From Ariolimax columbianus (Eukaryota > Mollusca > Gastropoda > Stylommatophora > Arionidae), in NCBI GenBank assembly GCA_036924085.1, contig JAVGWX010000008.1:51326314-51390313 (forward strand): a DNA stretch of 64,000 bases. The letters run 5' to 3'. The translations under genes were made by a program, and so were the position numbers. A model generated the notes under the pieces. The model was not told the DNA's origin and did not search any database. It saw only the letters and a list, made by a program, of their open reading frames with translations. Shown here piece by piece: positions 51,560-62,278 of the stretch (the first letter of the stretch is position 1; every line of letters starts with the position of its first letter).

Positions 51560-51978
51560 TTCTTTGCGTTCGGTTTGGTATGGTTGTTTTATGCCACCAG
51601 ATGGACTGCCTCCATGAAGTGACACTTCAGTCGCAGGTCCTCAATCGTTCCCAACAGTTTGTTTTGAATGTTTCTTTCCTCGGGCCAGGCCTTCTCGCGG
51701 GAGTCTTGGTGCAGTAGACACGTTTGCAGGATGTGTTCTAGAGTCTGGGGTCCTCTCTGACATGTGCATTGTGCAGTCTGTGCTGCTTTCATTTTATGCT
51801 TGTATGCATTTAGTCTGCAATGACCTGTTCTGAGGCGGAATATTGATGTATACTGTTTCCTATTCAGTCTATTGATTGGGTCCTGTTGGTATTTACTGTT
51901 TGTTCTCTCTATCCACTGTTTTTTATATTTTTTTGGATGTGTGCATTGACTTCTGGCAGTAACACTGGATATGATGTT
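51560..51978 (-). pseudogene. RNase H LINE (D-like) C-terminal part
   Basis: Minus-strand residues: YKKQWIERTNSKYQQDPINR and LNRKQYTSIFRLRTGHCRLN, then MKAAQTAQCTCQRGPQTLEH, ILQTCLLHQDSREKAWPEER and GTIEDLRLKCHFMEAVHLVA with a stop. CxC, H and C of the module are kept. It abuts a CR1-like fragment at 51990. Confidence 0.88.
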
Positions 51979-51989
51979 TAAACGATATT

Positions 51990-52398
51990 GTTTTAACTTA
52001 ACTTAACGTCTTTAAAAGACTCTGCAGAGTCTGTATACAACCAGTTTCATTTACATTACCTTGCTCTAAAATCTATGCGCATCCAATTTATTTATAAATG
52101 CATTAATTGTCCCTGCCTCCACTACCTCCCTAATATCTAATCTAGACCTCCCTTTAGTTAATTTGTAGCTATGTCCACTTGTTCTTGTGGGTGGTCGAAT
52201 TGTGAAAAAAAACTTGTTATAGTCTAATTTATCCGTTCCTCTGATCATCCAATAAAACTGTATTGTCACCCCGATTTCGTCTCTTTTCAAGACATTGTAG
52301 GCCGGATTTCTGAGTCTTTCCTCATAACTGTAATTCAGGAATCCCAGTATCAGCTTTGTGGCTCTTCTTTTTATTATTTCCAGCATGTTTATATCCCC
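51990..52398 (-). mobile_element. CR1-like LINE (A) 3' fragment
   Basis: TTTTAACTTAACTTAACGTC (tail in reverse), then the 3' UTR and codons for IKRRATKLILGFLNYSYEER, TDKLDYNKFFFTIRPPTRTS and the C-terminus. Two small deletions relative to other copies (TATACTGGTTTAG near 52012, and part of the RKYFFSQRVV...WNALP region) disturb it. Confidence 0.9.
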
Positions 52399-52714
52399 TT
52401 TTATTTACTGGTTTCAGAAACATACTTGTCGACATCCAGTTTGACCATGACTGTCATTCCTTAGATACCACCTGAAGTTAACGAACGATATAATTGCTAA
52501 CTGAAATGTTTGGATCTTCCAGGATTTGATTCATATGTAAGACTAATAGGTGTTTAAGTTAGTTGACATTTTTGTCGTTAGTGCTGTCTTCATTAATCCA
52601 ATACCCGACGAATGCTTATAATGGTCAACACGACATGTTACGCTTGTTGATGGTCTCGTGTATAACATATAAAAAAAAATCTTGTTTGATTTACAGCCAT
52701 TATCGTTTATTGTG

Positions 52715-53215
52715 TTTTACTATATTTACACATATTTGGATTATTGTGTTTTACTGTATTTACACATATTTGGATTATTGGGTTTTACTGTATTTACACA
52801 TATTTGAATTATTGGGTTTTACTGTATTTACACATATATTTGAATTATTGGGTTTTACTGTATTTACACATATTTGAATTATTGGGTTTTACTGTATTTA
52901 CACATATTTGAATTATTGGGTTTTACTGTATTTACACATATATTTGGATTATTGTGTTTTACTGTATTTACAAATATATTTGGATTATTGGGTTTTACTG
53001 TATTTACACATATATTTGAATTATTGGGTTTTACTGTATTTACACATATATTTGAATTATTGTGTTTTACTGTATTTACAACACATATTTCGATTATTGA
53101 GCTTTACTGTATTTACACATATTTGGATTATTGTGTTTTACTGCATTTACATATATTTGGATTATTGGGTTTTACTGTATGTACACCTATTTGGATTCTA
53201 GTGAAGACAGCTATG
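52715..53215. repeat. 34-36-bp AT-rich minisatellite
   Basis: About 14 units of TTGGATTATTGTGTTTTACT plus GTATTTACACATAT. Units of 34 and 36 bp (an extra TA in ACACATATAT) alternate irregularly. No parent was found. Confidence 0.93.
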
Positions 53216-53229
53216 GAGAAAAACATACA

Positions 53230-53712
53230 GATCAACTAATGAGAGTTGTACGTTGACTTAATACAGGTTTATAAGATGATCAGAGAAATGGATAAATTAG
53301 ACTATAACAAGTTTTTTTAAAATTCAGTCACCCACAATAACAAGAGGGCATAGCTACACGTTGACTAAAGAGAGGTCCAGATTAGATATTAGAAAATATT
53401 TTTTTAGTCAGAGAGTGGTGAATGCTTGGAATGCATTGCCACGGGAGGTAGTGGAGGCAGGGACAGTTAATTGTATTTAAGAATAAATTGAATGAACATA
53501 GCTTTTAGAGCAAAGTGGTATAAATGAAACTGGTTGTATACAGACTCTGCAGGGTCTTCTAAACCAGTATAAAGACGTTAAGTTAAGTAAAGGGCAACTA
53601 ATGAGAGTTGTACATAAAGGGCAACTAATGAAACGTGCACATAAAGGGCAACTAATAAGAGGTGTACATAAAGGGCAAACAATGAGAGTTGTACATATAG
53701 GACAACTAAGTG
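53230..53712. repeat. 27-bp array split by a CR1-like fragment
   Basis: A partial unit ATCAACTAATGAGAGTTGTAC lies left of the insertion (53232-53250). On the right five units of AAGGGCAACTAATGAGAGTT plus GTACATA run to about 53712. Related units recur at 53940-54025. Confidence 0.88.
53252..53584 (+). mobile_element. CR1-like LINE (A) 3' fragment, inside the 27-bp array
   Basis: Starts at TGACTTAATACAGGTTTATA, reads through DKLDYNKFF, SRLDIRKYFFSQRVVNAWNA and LPREVVEAGTVN with a frameshift (a T-run and an extra T near 53470), and ends at GACGTTAAGTTAAG. It cuts the 27-bp array. Confidence 0.9.
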
Positions 53713-53739
53713 GAGGTGGATGTAACAACACCCCAAACA

Positions 53740-53935
53740 AAGATATTGCCCATCGCAAGCGATAAGGGCCACAACATCGGACGGTTTTGTCTTACTAATG
53801 TGATGTGCGCTGTGTTTGGATTATAGTGAGGAAATGAATGCGCTGGTCATCAATCTTACTCTTATCCTGAGTTACCTTGGATCAGTGGCAAGACTATTGG
53901 TCGAGACGACTGGAGGTAACTAAGGATGCTGCAGA
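53740..53935 (+). mobile_element. Repeat L, uninterrupted copy
   Basis: TATTGCCCATCGCAAGCGAT, GTTTTGTCTTACTAATGTGA, GAATGCGCTGGTCATCAATC, GAGTTACCTTGGATCAGTGG and AGACGACTGGAGGTAACTAA. It gives the empty-site order for the copy at 10872-12012. Confidence 0.75.
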
Positions 53936-54044
53936 GGTGAGATGTACGTAAAGGACAACTAGTGGAGAGTTGTACATAAAACATAATGGAGAAGTGCTGT
54001 ACACAAAAGAAAACTAGGAAGTAGTGTACACCTGCAGTCTATTT

Positions 54045-54278
54045 TCACGCCAGTCTGGCTTATGGGGGGAAGGTTATGATCGACGTGATCTCCGTAGTAG
54101 TGAGCTACCCGCAGATGAAGCCAAGCATAGCCCAACCGCCTGGAGGACCCAGGACCCCCTTCATCAGCACGCTCGAGATGTGTGGAAAGCTACTGCAACC
54201 CGCCACTTAACGTCTTTTTCAGGGCGCACAAAAGAGTAACCTACTCATTGTGAGCATTCGCAACAACAACAATAACAT
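54045..54278 (-). mobile_element. Dispersed repeat B, minus copy without array
   Basis: GCCAGTCTGGCTTATGGGGG, the reversed B body and GCGCACAAAAGAGTAACCTA, ending in AACAACAACAATAAC. The array side of B is absent. The 27-bp array follows within 10 bp of its TTG-type end. Confidence 0.8.
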
Positions 54279-54279
54279 A

Positions 54280-55442
54280 AAAGATACCAAGAAGTGTTGT
54301 CTGTGACATATAACTGAGAATTGTTGTCTGTGACATATAACTGAGAATTGTTGTCTGTGACATATAACTGAGAAGTGTTGTCTGTAACATGTAACTGAGA
54401 AGTGTTGTCTGTGACATATAACAAAGAATTGTTGTCTGTAACATGTAACTGAGAAGTGTTGTCTGTAACATGTAAATAAAGAGGTGTTGTCTGTAACATG
54501 TAACTAAGAAGTGTTGTCTGTAACATATAACTGAGAAGTGTTGTCTGTAACATATAACTGAGAAGTGTTGTCTGTAACATGTAACTAAAAAGTGTTGTCT
54601 GTAACATGTAACTGAGAAGTGTTGTCTGTAACATGTAACTAAGAAGTGTTGTCTGTGACATATAACTGAGAATTGTTGTCTGTAACATGTAACTAAGAAG
54701 TGTTGTCTGTGACATATAACTGAGAATTGTTGTCTGTAACATGTAACTAAGAAGTGTTGTCTGTAACATATAACTGAGAAGTGTTGTCTGTAACATGTAA
54801 CTAAGAAGTGTTGTCTGTAACATATAACTGAGAAGTGTTGTCTGTAACATGTAACTAAGAAGTGTTGTCTGTAACATATAACTGAGAAGTGTTGTCTGTA
54901 ACATGTAACTGAGAAGTGTTGTCTGTAACATGTAACTAAGAAGTGTTGTCTGTAACATGTAACTAAGAAGTGTTGTCTGTAACATGTAACTGAGAAGTGT
55001 TGTCTGTAACATGTAACTAAGAAGTGTTGTCTGTAACATGTAACTAAGAAGTGTTGTCTGTAACATGTAACTGAGAAGTGTTGTCTGTAACATGTAACTG
55101 AGAAGTGTTGTCTGTAACATGTAACTGAGAAGTGTTGTCTGTAACATGTAACTGAGAAGTGTTGTCTGTAACATGTAACTACGATGTGATGTATGCAACA
55201 TGTAACTAAGAAGTGTTGTCTGTAACATGTAACTGAGAAGTGTTGTCTGTAACATGTAACTGAGAAGTGTTGTCTGTAACATGTAACTAAGAAGTGTTGT
55301 CTGTAACATGTAACTAAGAAGTGTTGTCTGTAACATATAACTGAGAAGTGTTGTCTGTAACATGTAACTAAGAAGTGTTGTCTGTAACATATAACCAAGA
55401 ATTGTTGTCTGTAACATGTAACTAAGAAGTGTTGTCTGTAAC
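54280..55442. repeat. 27-bp minisatellite, 1.16 kb, with dimer sub-structure
   Basis: About 43 units of GTAACTGAGAAGTGTTGTCT plus GTAACAT. Period nine codons, so two minus-strand frames stay open for about 385 codons (repeats MLQTTLLSY and VTCYRQHFL). At 54630-54900 units alternate as a 54-bp dimer (GTAACTAAG type then ATAACTGAG type) five times. A single aberrant unit lies at 55180-55200 (CGATGTGATGTATGCAACAT). The unit resembles the 27-bp unit at 53583-53712. Confidence 0.94.
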
Positions 55443-56685
55443 GTTCATTAAAGAAGAGTTGTACTTGTGGATTCGAACCTCATCAAACAGAACAAAGTGC
55501 TAAGGAAACCACTACTGAAGGATCACATACATGATTTATCTCAGGCTGCTAGCTGGTACGACAATTCCAGATGTGCTCCCATGATCCTATTGGAGTTGAA
55601 ACGGAAGAATTAAGTTGCAGCGACCGTATATTTGCTCTTCTGTAAGTGCTGGGTCATTACCGATTGCCTTCATCAGTTCCTGTTCTAAAGAGTTTGGTTA
55701 TTTCATAGAAAACAGATGAAGAATTTTGTTTCGTGGATCGCGCTTGTTCAAATTCTGCCCCTATGGATCCATAGACCCATTATCGCAGAGGAAATAAAAG
55801 GCCCACTACATATATCATACATGTCGTAAATGACAACCAAGTGGGTTGTGCGTAGAGCTAGCAACCTCATCGTGTGAAACAGATTGCTGCGAAAAACCTC
55901 CACTGCAGGTACATACATAATGCTGGCTGCTTGTTAGGGCGGGTTGGGGGGGGGGCGAGGGGGGTCCTAATTGGAGCTATTTATAGTTGCGCCTCCTCCC
56001 ACCCTCCAATGCTTAGTAGGGTGTGGGACGGAGATGTAGTTGTTGAACCGGCATGAATGAAACTCGTGCAAACGTTGGAGGTCAAGTCTAATGGAAGTAT
56101 AGATTTTTCTCTGCTGTGAAATGACTGTACATTCCCCCCCCCCCCCCCCCCCCCACAAACAGCGGGTAAATTCACATTTTTAGTAAGTGCCACCTCCCAA
56201 ATGATAGTGCTGAAGACGCCATGTCGACTTAGATAAGGGTAAATGAGCTATCATGCCACGGGAAATGTTGTTATTGGTGAAATCATAAATATAAACATTG
56301 GCTTTTACTCTTTGGGAGACATGCTGACTTTGCTAGGCACACACTGTGTTTAGTGTATTGATTTCTGGTCGTCGACACTGAACGAAAGTACACATACGCA
56401 TCCAAGACTTAGCTAGCTGTGTTGCACGGAGCAGACTAGGACACATATAGCTGGTAGAAAGTGTGTATATGTGTGGGTGTATGTAGGCTTACAAGACTAA
56501 CGATTGTGTGGAAAGAATTTGTTTGTCCTGTTCAAAATTCCAGCTATGGTATTGCATGGCATTAAATGACATTTGAAAAGCGCTAGACATTGTGGTTTTC
56601 TGAATTAATAAAACGACAGTTGTATTATTTCAGGCTTGCGAAATGCTATTACAAATAAATAATTTATACTATGTTTTTTTTAGGG
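55443..56685. other. No named repeat; poly-C run
   Basis: GCAACCTCATCGTGTGAAAC at 55861 is shared with 43615. Twenty-one C lie at 56134-56154, and a G-rich patch at 55936-55965. Otherwise nothing recognised. Confidence 0.5.
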
Positions 56686-56995
56686 AGCCGTGTAGCGCAG
56701 TGGTTAGGGATACAGCTGTTGGGTATCGTGCCCATAACCGCAAGAGTTGTAGGAACATCAGTCAGCGTGTGAGTGATGTGTTAGGTATCTTTCCCGGACC
56801 TTGTTCTACTCCATGATAGACTTGTTTAAATTTCACAGTCACTCCAAAACCGACACTGTCTGCAGCTAGGACTATGGGCGCCAATCTCGTGAAGTTCGGT
56901 CGTGTGCACTACCGTGAAGAGACGACACAGGTTTACTCATAGTGCTAATTCATATCGCCGATTTCAGGCCAGGATAATCCGCGGGAAGAAACCAC
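56682..56995 (+). mobile_element. tRNA-derived SINE, head degraded
   Basis: GGGAGCCGTGTAGCGCAGTG and GTTAGGGATACAGCTGTTGG resemble a tRNA head. The B-box region reads CCGCAAGAGTTGTAGGAACA and is degraded. It abuts SINE S downstream. Confidence 0.6.
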
Positions 56996-56999
56996 AAAG

Positions 57000-57245
57000 G
57001 GACGACGTGGGCTAGTGGTTAAGTGGCTCGGCTCACAAACTAAAGGTTTTGGTTTCGATCCCCATCGCAGCACCGGCCGTTACCCCGGGGAAGCAAACCC
57101 TTAGAAATTATAGGAGGAAGCAGACCCTTACATAAATGCATGCTGAAGGCAGATGCACTGGGCCGACAGGCGCAAAATAAAAACCCTAGTGCAACGCACA
57201 CCGCCTTGGGGAATAGAGAAATAAGGCGAACGCAAAAAAAACAAC
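57000..57245 (+). mobile_element. tRNA-derived SINE (family S)
   Basis: A box GTGGGCTAGTGGTTAAGTGG, mutated B box GGTTTCGATCCC, body GCAGACCCTTACATAAATGC and GCAACGCACACCGCCTTGGG, tail GCAAAAAAAACAACAA. Third S copy. Confidence 0.87.
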
Positions 57246-57504
57246 AACCCACAAATACGAATGAATTTACCAGTGCAAATGGAAAACAACGACAAGTTTC
57301 CGTTTACACACGTGTAAATCGTTGACTAGTGTAAATTCCAGGCAAATCCGTTGCCTGGCGGCATCCATTATGAACTAAAACAGCAAAGCAATGTAGACTA
57401 TCAGCCGGTACGGCGCCATCTTTGCTGCTACTGGAGATACATACAATCAACCTTCAATGCAGAAATGGTACGTGATATCATTATCGTATGTGCTTTCGAT
57501 CACG

Positions 57505-57805
57505 TGAGCAGTGAATGAGTTGAAGCGTTCAGAGACCCATTATTGACTGCTAGTGTCAGGGTCAACGACCCAGAGCTGCCAAGACTCTTCTACACCTATA
57601 CACGGCGATCCTAGATAACAAGCTACAACAGAGAAGATTGGATGAGAGAAGACATCGAATAGAGATGCCTAAACCGGCGCCAAGATGCATACTGAAGTTG
57701 ATGTTTCGGATTGAAAGGTGCAAATATCGCATTCAAGCTGTAAACTACGATACAACGCATTGCGTTGATCTCCTGCTGCTTGCAAAGCCCTTTTCAGGGC
57801 TTGGT
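57505..57805 (+). mobile_element. Repeat C, diverged plus copy
   Basis: CAGTGAATGAGTTGAAGCGT, ATTATTGACTGCTAGTGTCA, GAGCTGCCAAGACTCTTCTA, GAGAAGACATCGAATAGAG and GCAAATATCGCATTCAAGCT. Its 3' end (CAGGGCTTGGTAGTGGGAGA) opens into a 31-bp array. Confidence 0.82.
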
Positions 57806-58254
57806 AGTGGGAGATTAGGAACGTTCAGGGCTTGGTAATGGGAGATTGGGAACGTTCAGGGCTTGGTAGTGGGAGATTAGGAACGTTCAGGGCTTGGTAG
57901 TGAGAGATTGGGAACGTTCAGGGCTTGGTAGTGGAAGATTGGGAACGTTCAGGGCTGGGTAGTGGGATATTGGGAACGTTCAGGGCTTGGTAGTGCGAGA
58001 TTGGGAACGTTCAAGGCTTGGTAGTGGGAGATTTGGAACGTTCAGGGCTTGGTAGTGGGAGATTTGCAACGTTCAGGGCTTGGTAGTGAGGGATTGGGAA
58101 CGTTCAGGGCTTGGTAGTGGGGGATTGGGAACGTTCAGGGCTTGGTAGTGGGAGATTTGGAACGTTCAGGGCTTGGTAGTGGGAGATTGGGAACGTTCAC
58201 GGTTTGGTAGTGGGAGATTGAGAACGTTCAGGGCTTGGTAGCGGGAGATTGGTA
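57790..58254. repeat. 31-bp array from the 3' end of repeat C
   Basis: Fifteen units of GTTCAGGGCTTGGTAGTGGG plus AGATTGGGAAC. In ordinary C copies the same segment (CAGGGTTTGGTAGCGGGAGA plus TTGAGAACG) occurs once, next to the tail. Confidence 0.93.
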
Positions 58255-58439
58255 TTGAATACGTTGTATTATCAGCACCATCAGATAGGTAGCTCACAAC
58301 TGAAGAGTTTGGCTCAATCGTTGTCTGATCGACAGCAAGCTTATCTCTCACTCTAGCAGATAACCCCATCCTGATTTTTGTTATAACCGACACAGAACTA
58401 TCTATCTATACACATTATTCTCTGAAGCACTACAGCGTT

Positions 58440-59005
58440 TGGCCAGAATAGCACAGACAATATCGGCGCTTGCATAACTTAACAAAATCTGGGAAAATAA
58501 ACGGTTAGCACTATGTATGAAAATTAGATTAATGCTTACATTGGTCCTGTCAATATCCCTCTATGCGTGTGGGACATGGACAATTACAGCTGACCTGCAG
58601 CGGAGGATAGAGGCCTTGGAGATGAGATATTTCCGCGGGCTTCTAAACGTCACGTACAAAGATCGAGTTACAAATGCGGAAATACGAGAAATAATTAAAA
58701 CAGCAATAGGACCTGTTGAAGACCTCTTGGCAACTGTCAAAAGATGGAAACTCGCTTGGTACGGACACATATCGAGATCAAATGGTCTTGCAGATACGAT
58801 CCTGCACGGAAAGGTGAAAGGCAGACGACGAAGAGACCGTCCCAAAATAGGTGGGAGGACAACATACACGAATGGATCAGTCTCCGACCAGAAGAAGCAC
58901 ATTGAACGACCGCTGACAGAGAAGGATGACGTGGGGCTGTGAGGATGTCTTCATGTGTGCCCAAACGACCTCACTGGTTACGGGATGACCTGCCTGACCT
59001 GACTA
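58440..59005 (+). pseudogene. RTE-like LINE C-terminus (family N), uninterrupted
   Basis: The best frame (58517-58942, 141 codons) reads KIRLMLTLVLSISLYACGTW, TITADLQRRIEALEMRYFRG, LLNVTYKDRVTNAEIREIIK, TAIGPVEDLLATVKRWKLAW and YGHISRSNGLADTILHGKVK. A frameshift after RPKIGG and loss of the WEDNIKEWTG-type segment follow. It ends in CGGGATGACCTGCCTGACCT. It is the reference for the copy split at 6038. Confidence 0.9.
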
Positions 59006-59720
59006 CAGCTATTCAGCACTGATATCGTATTGCAGGAACCTGTGGAATAAGAGGGTCATGGTGACTCGGTGCTAGTCCGAACATTCTATACCTATACGTA
59101 GAGTACCTGCAGAATGAACAATGACAGATTGCATACACATCATGGGAAGCCAAGATTCCGTATGGATCCCGTGGATCCTGTAACCAAGGACGACCTAAAG
59201 AATTCTGGAATGACAACAAAATAATCCATAAGACACCGTGGACTAGACTGATATCGGGCCAGACGATAACATCAAATAGAAGTGTTTCCGTTCTCTCTAG
59301 ATAGGCTCGGTCATGCTGGCAGTATATATGTTTGTGTTGTTGTGTCTGGGGGTTGGTATTGGCCATCTCCTTCCTAAACAGTGGACCAGGCTTGAGCAGG
59401 GTAGTTGGTTTCACTACTTCTGTCCGGCTGCTGCACCGCTCCATCTGCCTCCGTTACCCTCTTGTTTATTTTGTAATCGGCTGCCCCTTGGAAAAGTTTA
59501 GAAACTGCACTAATTAGAAAGCCAGAACAGGGTAATCTGCATGCCATCTCCACGAAAACGGGCTGTGTATACACATTTCTAGTTCAACTGTCGGCTATGC
59601 GAGTTTAGTTAACTAGGGCACAATCACCTACATCATTCAAGGACGTAACCTTCTTCGTCATCATTCTCTTGTTGCTGGTGTCCATGCACTTGTTATGCCA
59701 CTTGTCTGCGGTTGAAAGCA
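59006..59720. other. No recognised feature
   Basis: Open frames on both strands of 59013-59574 show no known domain. Confidence 0.4.
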
Positions 59721-59733
59721 TACGAACACTGAC

Positions 59734-59807
59734 AGTGTCGATAGCCTCAGGATGACCGCTGCTTTTTTAGAAATAATACAGGTTGACGTCTGACAACGTA
59801 CGAAGAA
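59734..59807 (+). mobile_element. LINE D, 74-bp insertion
   Basis: Only the last codons (DSLRMTAAFLEIIQVDV-like) and the GAAGAA tail of LINE D are present, bracketed by GAACACTGAC at 59724-59733 and 59808-59817. It is a very short 5'-truncated insertion with intact target duplication. Confidence 0.88.
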
Positions 59808-59929
59808 GAACACTGACCTGGGCTTGTAAATGTCTGGACTTTATTGACAACTGAAACATGAATCTCATCACCACAATAGGGGTTCTGTAACGCAGGCTGG
59901 AATCAGTCGCTGTCTTTTATTACCAGCTG

Positions 59930-60102
59930 TTGTTTAACTTGACACGACCATTGTCCGTTCTCGTGAACTTCTATTTCGTCTATTTTAACCAGCTACGCCG
60001 TAACCTAGAGATCTAAGATTGTGTATACATCCTCTACTAGTGTGACCTGTTAGTCTATCACATTTTGACGGATCCCCGAAAGACCTGTCCTAAAATGTCT
60101 TG
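59930..60102 (-). mobile_element. Dispersed repeat P, minus copy
   Basis: CACGACCATTGTCCGTTCTC, ATTTTAACCAGCTACGCCGT, CCTCTACTAGTGTGACCTGT and TTTTGACGGATCCCCGAAAG. Aligns with 44015-44175. Confidence 0.75.
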
Positions 60103-60107
60103 AAACT

Positions 60108-60250
60108 TAAAAAAAAATAAAATAAAATAAAATAAATCCAAACAATACATAATTAAAAAACAAACAACCAATATTTACCGAATTCACAAAAAATCACAAA
60201 AATAAAATAATAACAGTCATTTAGTTAAAACAAACAAAACGTTTTAGTAT
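60108..60250. repeat. A-rich region with AAAAT repeats
   Basis: (AAAAT)n at 60110-60136 and further A-rich sequence. Confidence 0.8.
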
Positions 60251-60664
60251 AAATAAATGCTCGTACTGAAAACAACATTGTTTTTACAAATATGTTTGTT
60301 TGTTCTGGGTGCGTTCCAACCGTTCACACATTACGCTTGGCGGCATGAGGATTCCCAGCTCATAATCTTCAACTGACAGGGCCAGTTTATAGTATCGCAC
60401 ATTACACCGTCTCGCGTCTGTTCCCAGGCTGCAAATGTCGTTTCCTTGAGTGCTGCAAGTTCTCGCACTCATCACTTTACAGTTAGTTCAATATGTAACT
60501 TATATTACAGACTCAGATCAAACTTTACTCCGAGATATTTCAACATGTCATGCGTTTCAATGTCCTGCGCATCATGGATCAATCTAAGGGGACCAGTCTT
60601 CACCACAAATCCATTTACTAGCACGACATCACACACGTTTTATGTACTATGTGAACCCGGCTAC

Positions 60665-60992
60665 GCTTAGTCTTAGTCGTAGTTGACCTGTACTTCTACA
60701 GGGACAGATGCTCATGTGCAGGTCCCAGCTCTGGTATGAGCTGGATGTAGCCGGGAGAAGGGTTTCCTGCTTAGCGGGCTAGGCTCGAGCAGGTTAATAT
60801 TACGCTGCGTTGGAACAAGCGCTTAAGGAGAGTGGTTAACCGATGTGCTAGTCCATCTTAATAGACTCAAACACTAGAACAAAGTAGACCCGCAGCCTGT
60901 TAGTGGCCATCTATGCTGCTCTAAACAAACCACCTAACAATGGCCGGTGTTATGCCATGTCACACAGTTAGTCGTCTCTTTCAACATGCTCT
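60665..60992 (-). mobile_element. Dispersed repeat I, minus copy
   Basis: GACCTGTACTTCTACAGGGA, CAGGTCCCAGCTCTGGTATG, GGGTTTCCTGCTTAGCGGGC, GCTGCGTTGGAACAAGCGCT, GACTCAAACACTAGAACAAA and AATGGCCGGTGTTATG. It aligns in reverse with 12440-12830 and confirms that the middle segment is native to I. Confidence 0.8.
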
Positions 60993-60999
60993 CATTACA

Positions 61000-61168
61000 C
61001 CTTGACTACGATATTTGCACCTTTCGGTCCGACACATCCGAATTCTGCATGCCATTTCTTTGTATCGGGTTAGCCTTACGTCGTCGACCCCCTTCCCCTC
61101 TCTCCTTAGCCGGCAACTCACTAATGCCTTTATCAACTTCTGTCGGTAAACGCCGTACGGAGGTGTAA
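61000..61168 (-). mobile_element. Repeat C/C2 fragment, minus
   Basis: CTTGACTACGATATTTGCAC, CTTTCGGTCCGACACATCCG and TCTCTCCTTAGCCGGCAACT. Diverged, 3' and 5' ends both missing. Confidence 0.65.
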
Positions 61169-61179
61169 TTTTCTGTAGT

Positions 61180-61620
61180 GTGCCAGATATTCTGCCAGTG
61201 CTTTTGTCGGTCCCTATTTCTTCAATACCCATCTTTTTCTTGGTCTTCCTCTTGCACTGTAAATATTGATGTATGATGTTGTCAATTGACACAGCAGGTA
61301 GATTTGATTGCATTCTTGTCCGGTGTCCGAACCACTTTATTTCCTGTCTCTCCACGAAATCCATGCACGACGGGGCACCCACCTTCTGTCTGATTTCTTC
61401 GTTTCATACTCTGTTCAGCCTTGTGACTCTTGACAGCTTTTCTCAAACATCACATTTTGCACACCATGATTATACTGTCGTGTGTCTTTGTGAGAGTCCA
61501 TGACTTTCACTGGGAGCAGAAAGATTTGATAAACATAATATTTATCAACTATCTCTTTGTTTTCCCTTGGACGTGTTTCTGTCTTAATAACGATGAGAGC
61601 TAATTGGAAACCGCATTTGC
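61180..61620 (-). pseudogene. RTE-like LINE C-terminal scrap (E-like)
   Basis: Minus-strand residues NEEIRQKVGAPSCMDFVERQ, EIKWFGHRTRMQSNLPAVSI, QCKRKTKKKMGIEEIGTDKS and TGRISGTLQKI. The NEEIRxxVG, KWFGHxxRM and IEEI order is that of LINE E and relatives. Frames are shifted in the upstream part. Confidence 0.8.
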
Positions 61621-61769
61621 TTTCTGGATTATTGAATCCACCTCTCTGTCAATCCCTCCAACTTGTGTGAACACGGTACCAACACTACAGGGAAACTGTA
61701 ACATCTCGTGTATGTTCTTCAACATTTCATGCCTATCAGCACCAACATTGTATGCGAACTAACTCTGTT

Positions 61770-62278
61770 TGAGAGCCAGCCTGGTATGGGATCTAACCCT
61801 TTATAGATGCCATCCTTATAGGGGAGATAATACTGTATATGAGCCAGCCTGGTATGAAAGATAGGCCTGTGTGGGAGCCAGCCTGGTATGGGAAATAATC
61901 TTGTGTGGGAGCCAGCCTGTTATGGGAGATAATCTTGTGTGCGAGCCAGCCTGGTTTGGGAGATAATCTTATGTGCCAGCCAGCCTGGTTTGGGAGATAA
62001 TCTTGTGTGCGAGCCAGCCTGGTATGGGAGATAATCTTGTGTGGGAGCCAGCCTGGTATGGGAGATAATCTTGTGTGGGAGCCAGCCTGGTATAGGAGAT
62101 AATCTTGCGTGTGAGCCAGCCTGGTATGGGAGATAATCTTGTGTGTAAGCCAGCCTGGTATGGGAGATAATCTTGTGTGTGAGCCAGCCTCGTATGGGAG
62201 ATAATCTTGTGTGTAAGCCAGCCTGGTATGGGAGATAATCTTGTGTGTGAGCCGGCCTGGTATGGAAACTTACCCTGC
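61770..62278. repeat. 33-bp minisatellite
   Basis: About 15 units of GAGCCAGCCTGGTATGGGAG plus ATAATCTTGTGTG, more diverged at the left. Period 11 codons, so minus-strand frames (repeats of QDYLPYQAG) stay open for over 100 codons. No parent found. Confidence 0.93.

Noticed and set aside
54241..55417. Two overlapping minus-strand open frames of about 385-390 codons
   Set aside because: They are translations of the 27-bp array, whose period is nine codons, so several frames stay open automatically. No start context, domain or non-repetitive sequence supports a gene.
54280..55442. Possible CRISPR array
   Set aside because: There are no unique spacers between units. The DNA is clearly from an animal genome, and the array is a plain minisatellite. 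The same holds for all other arrays here.
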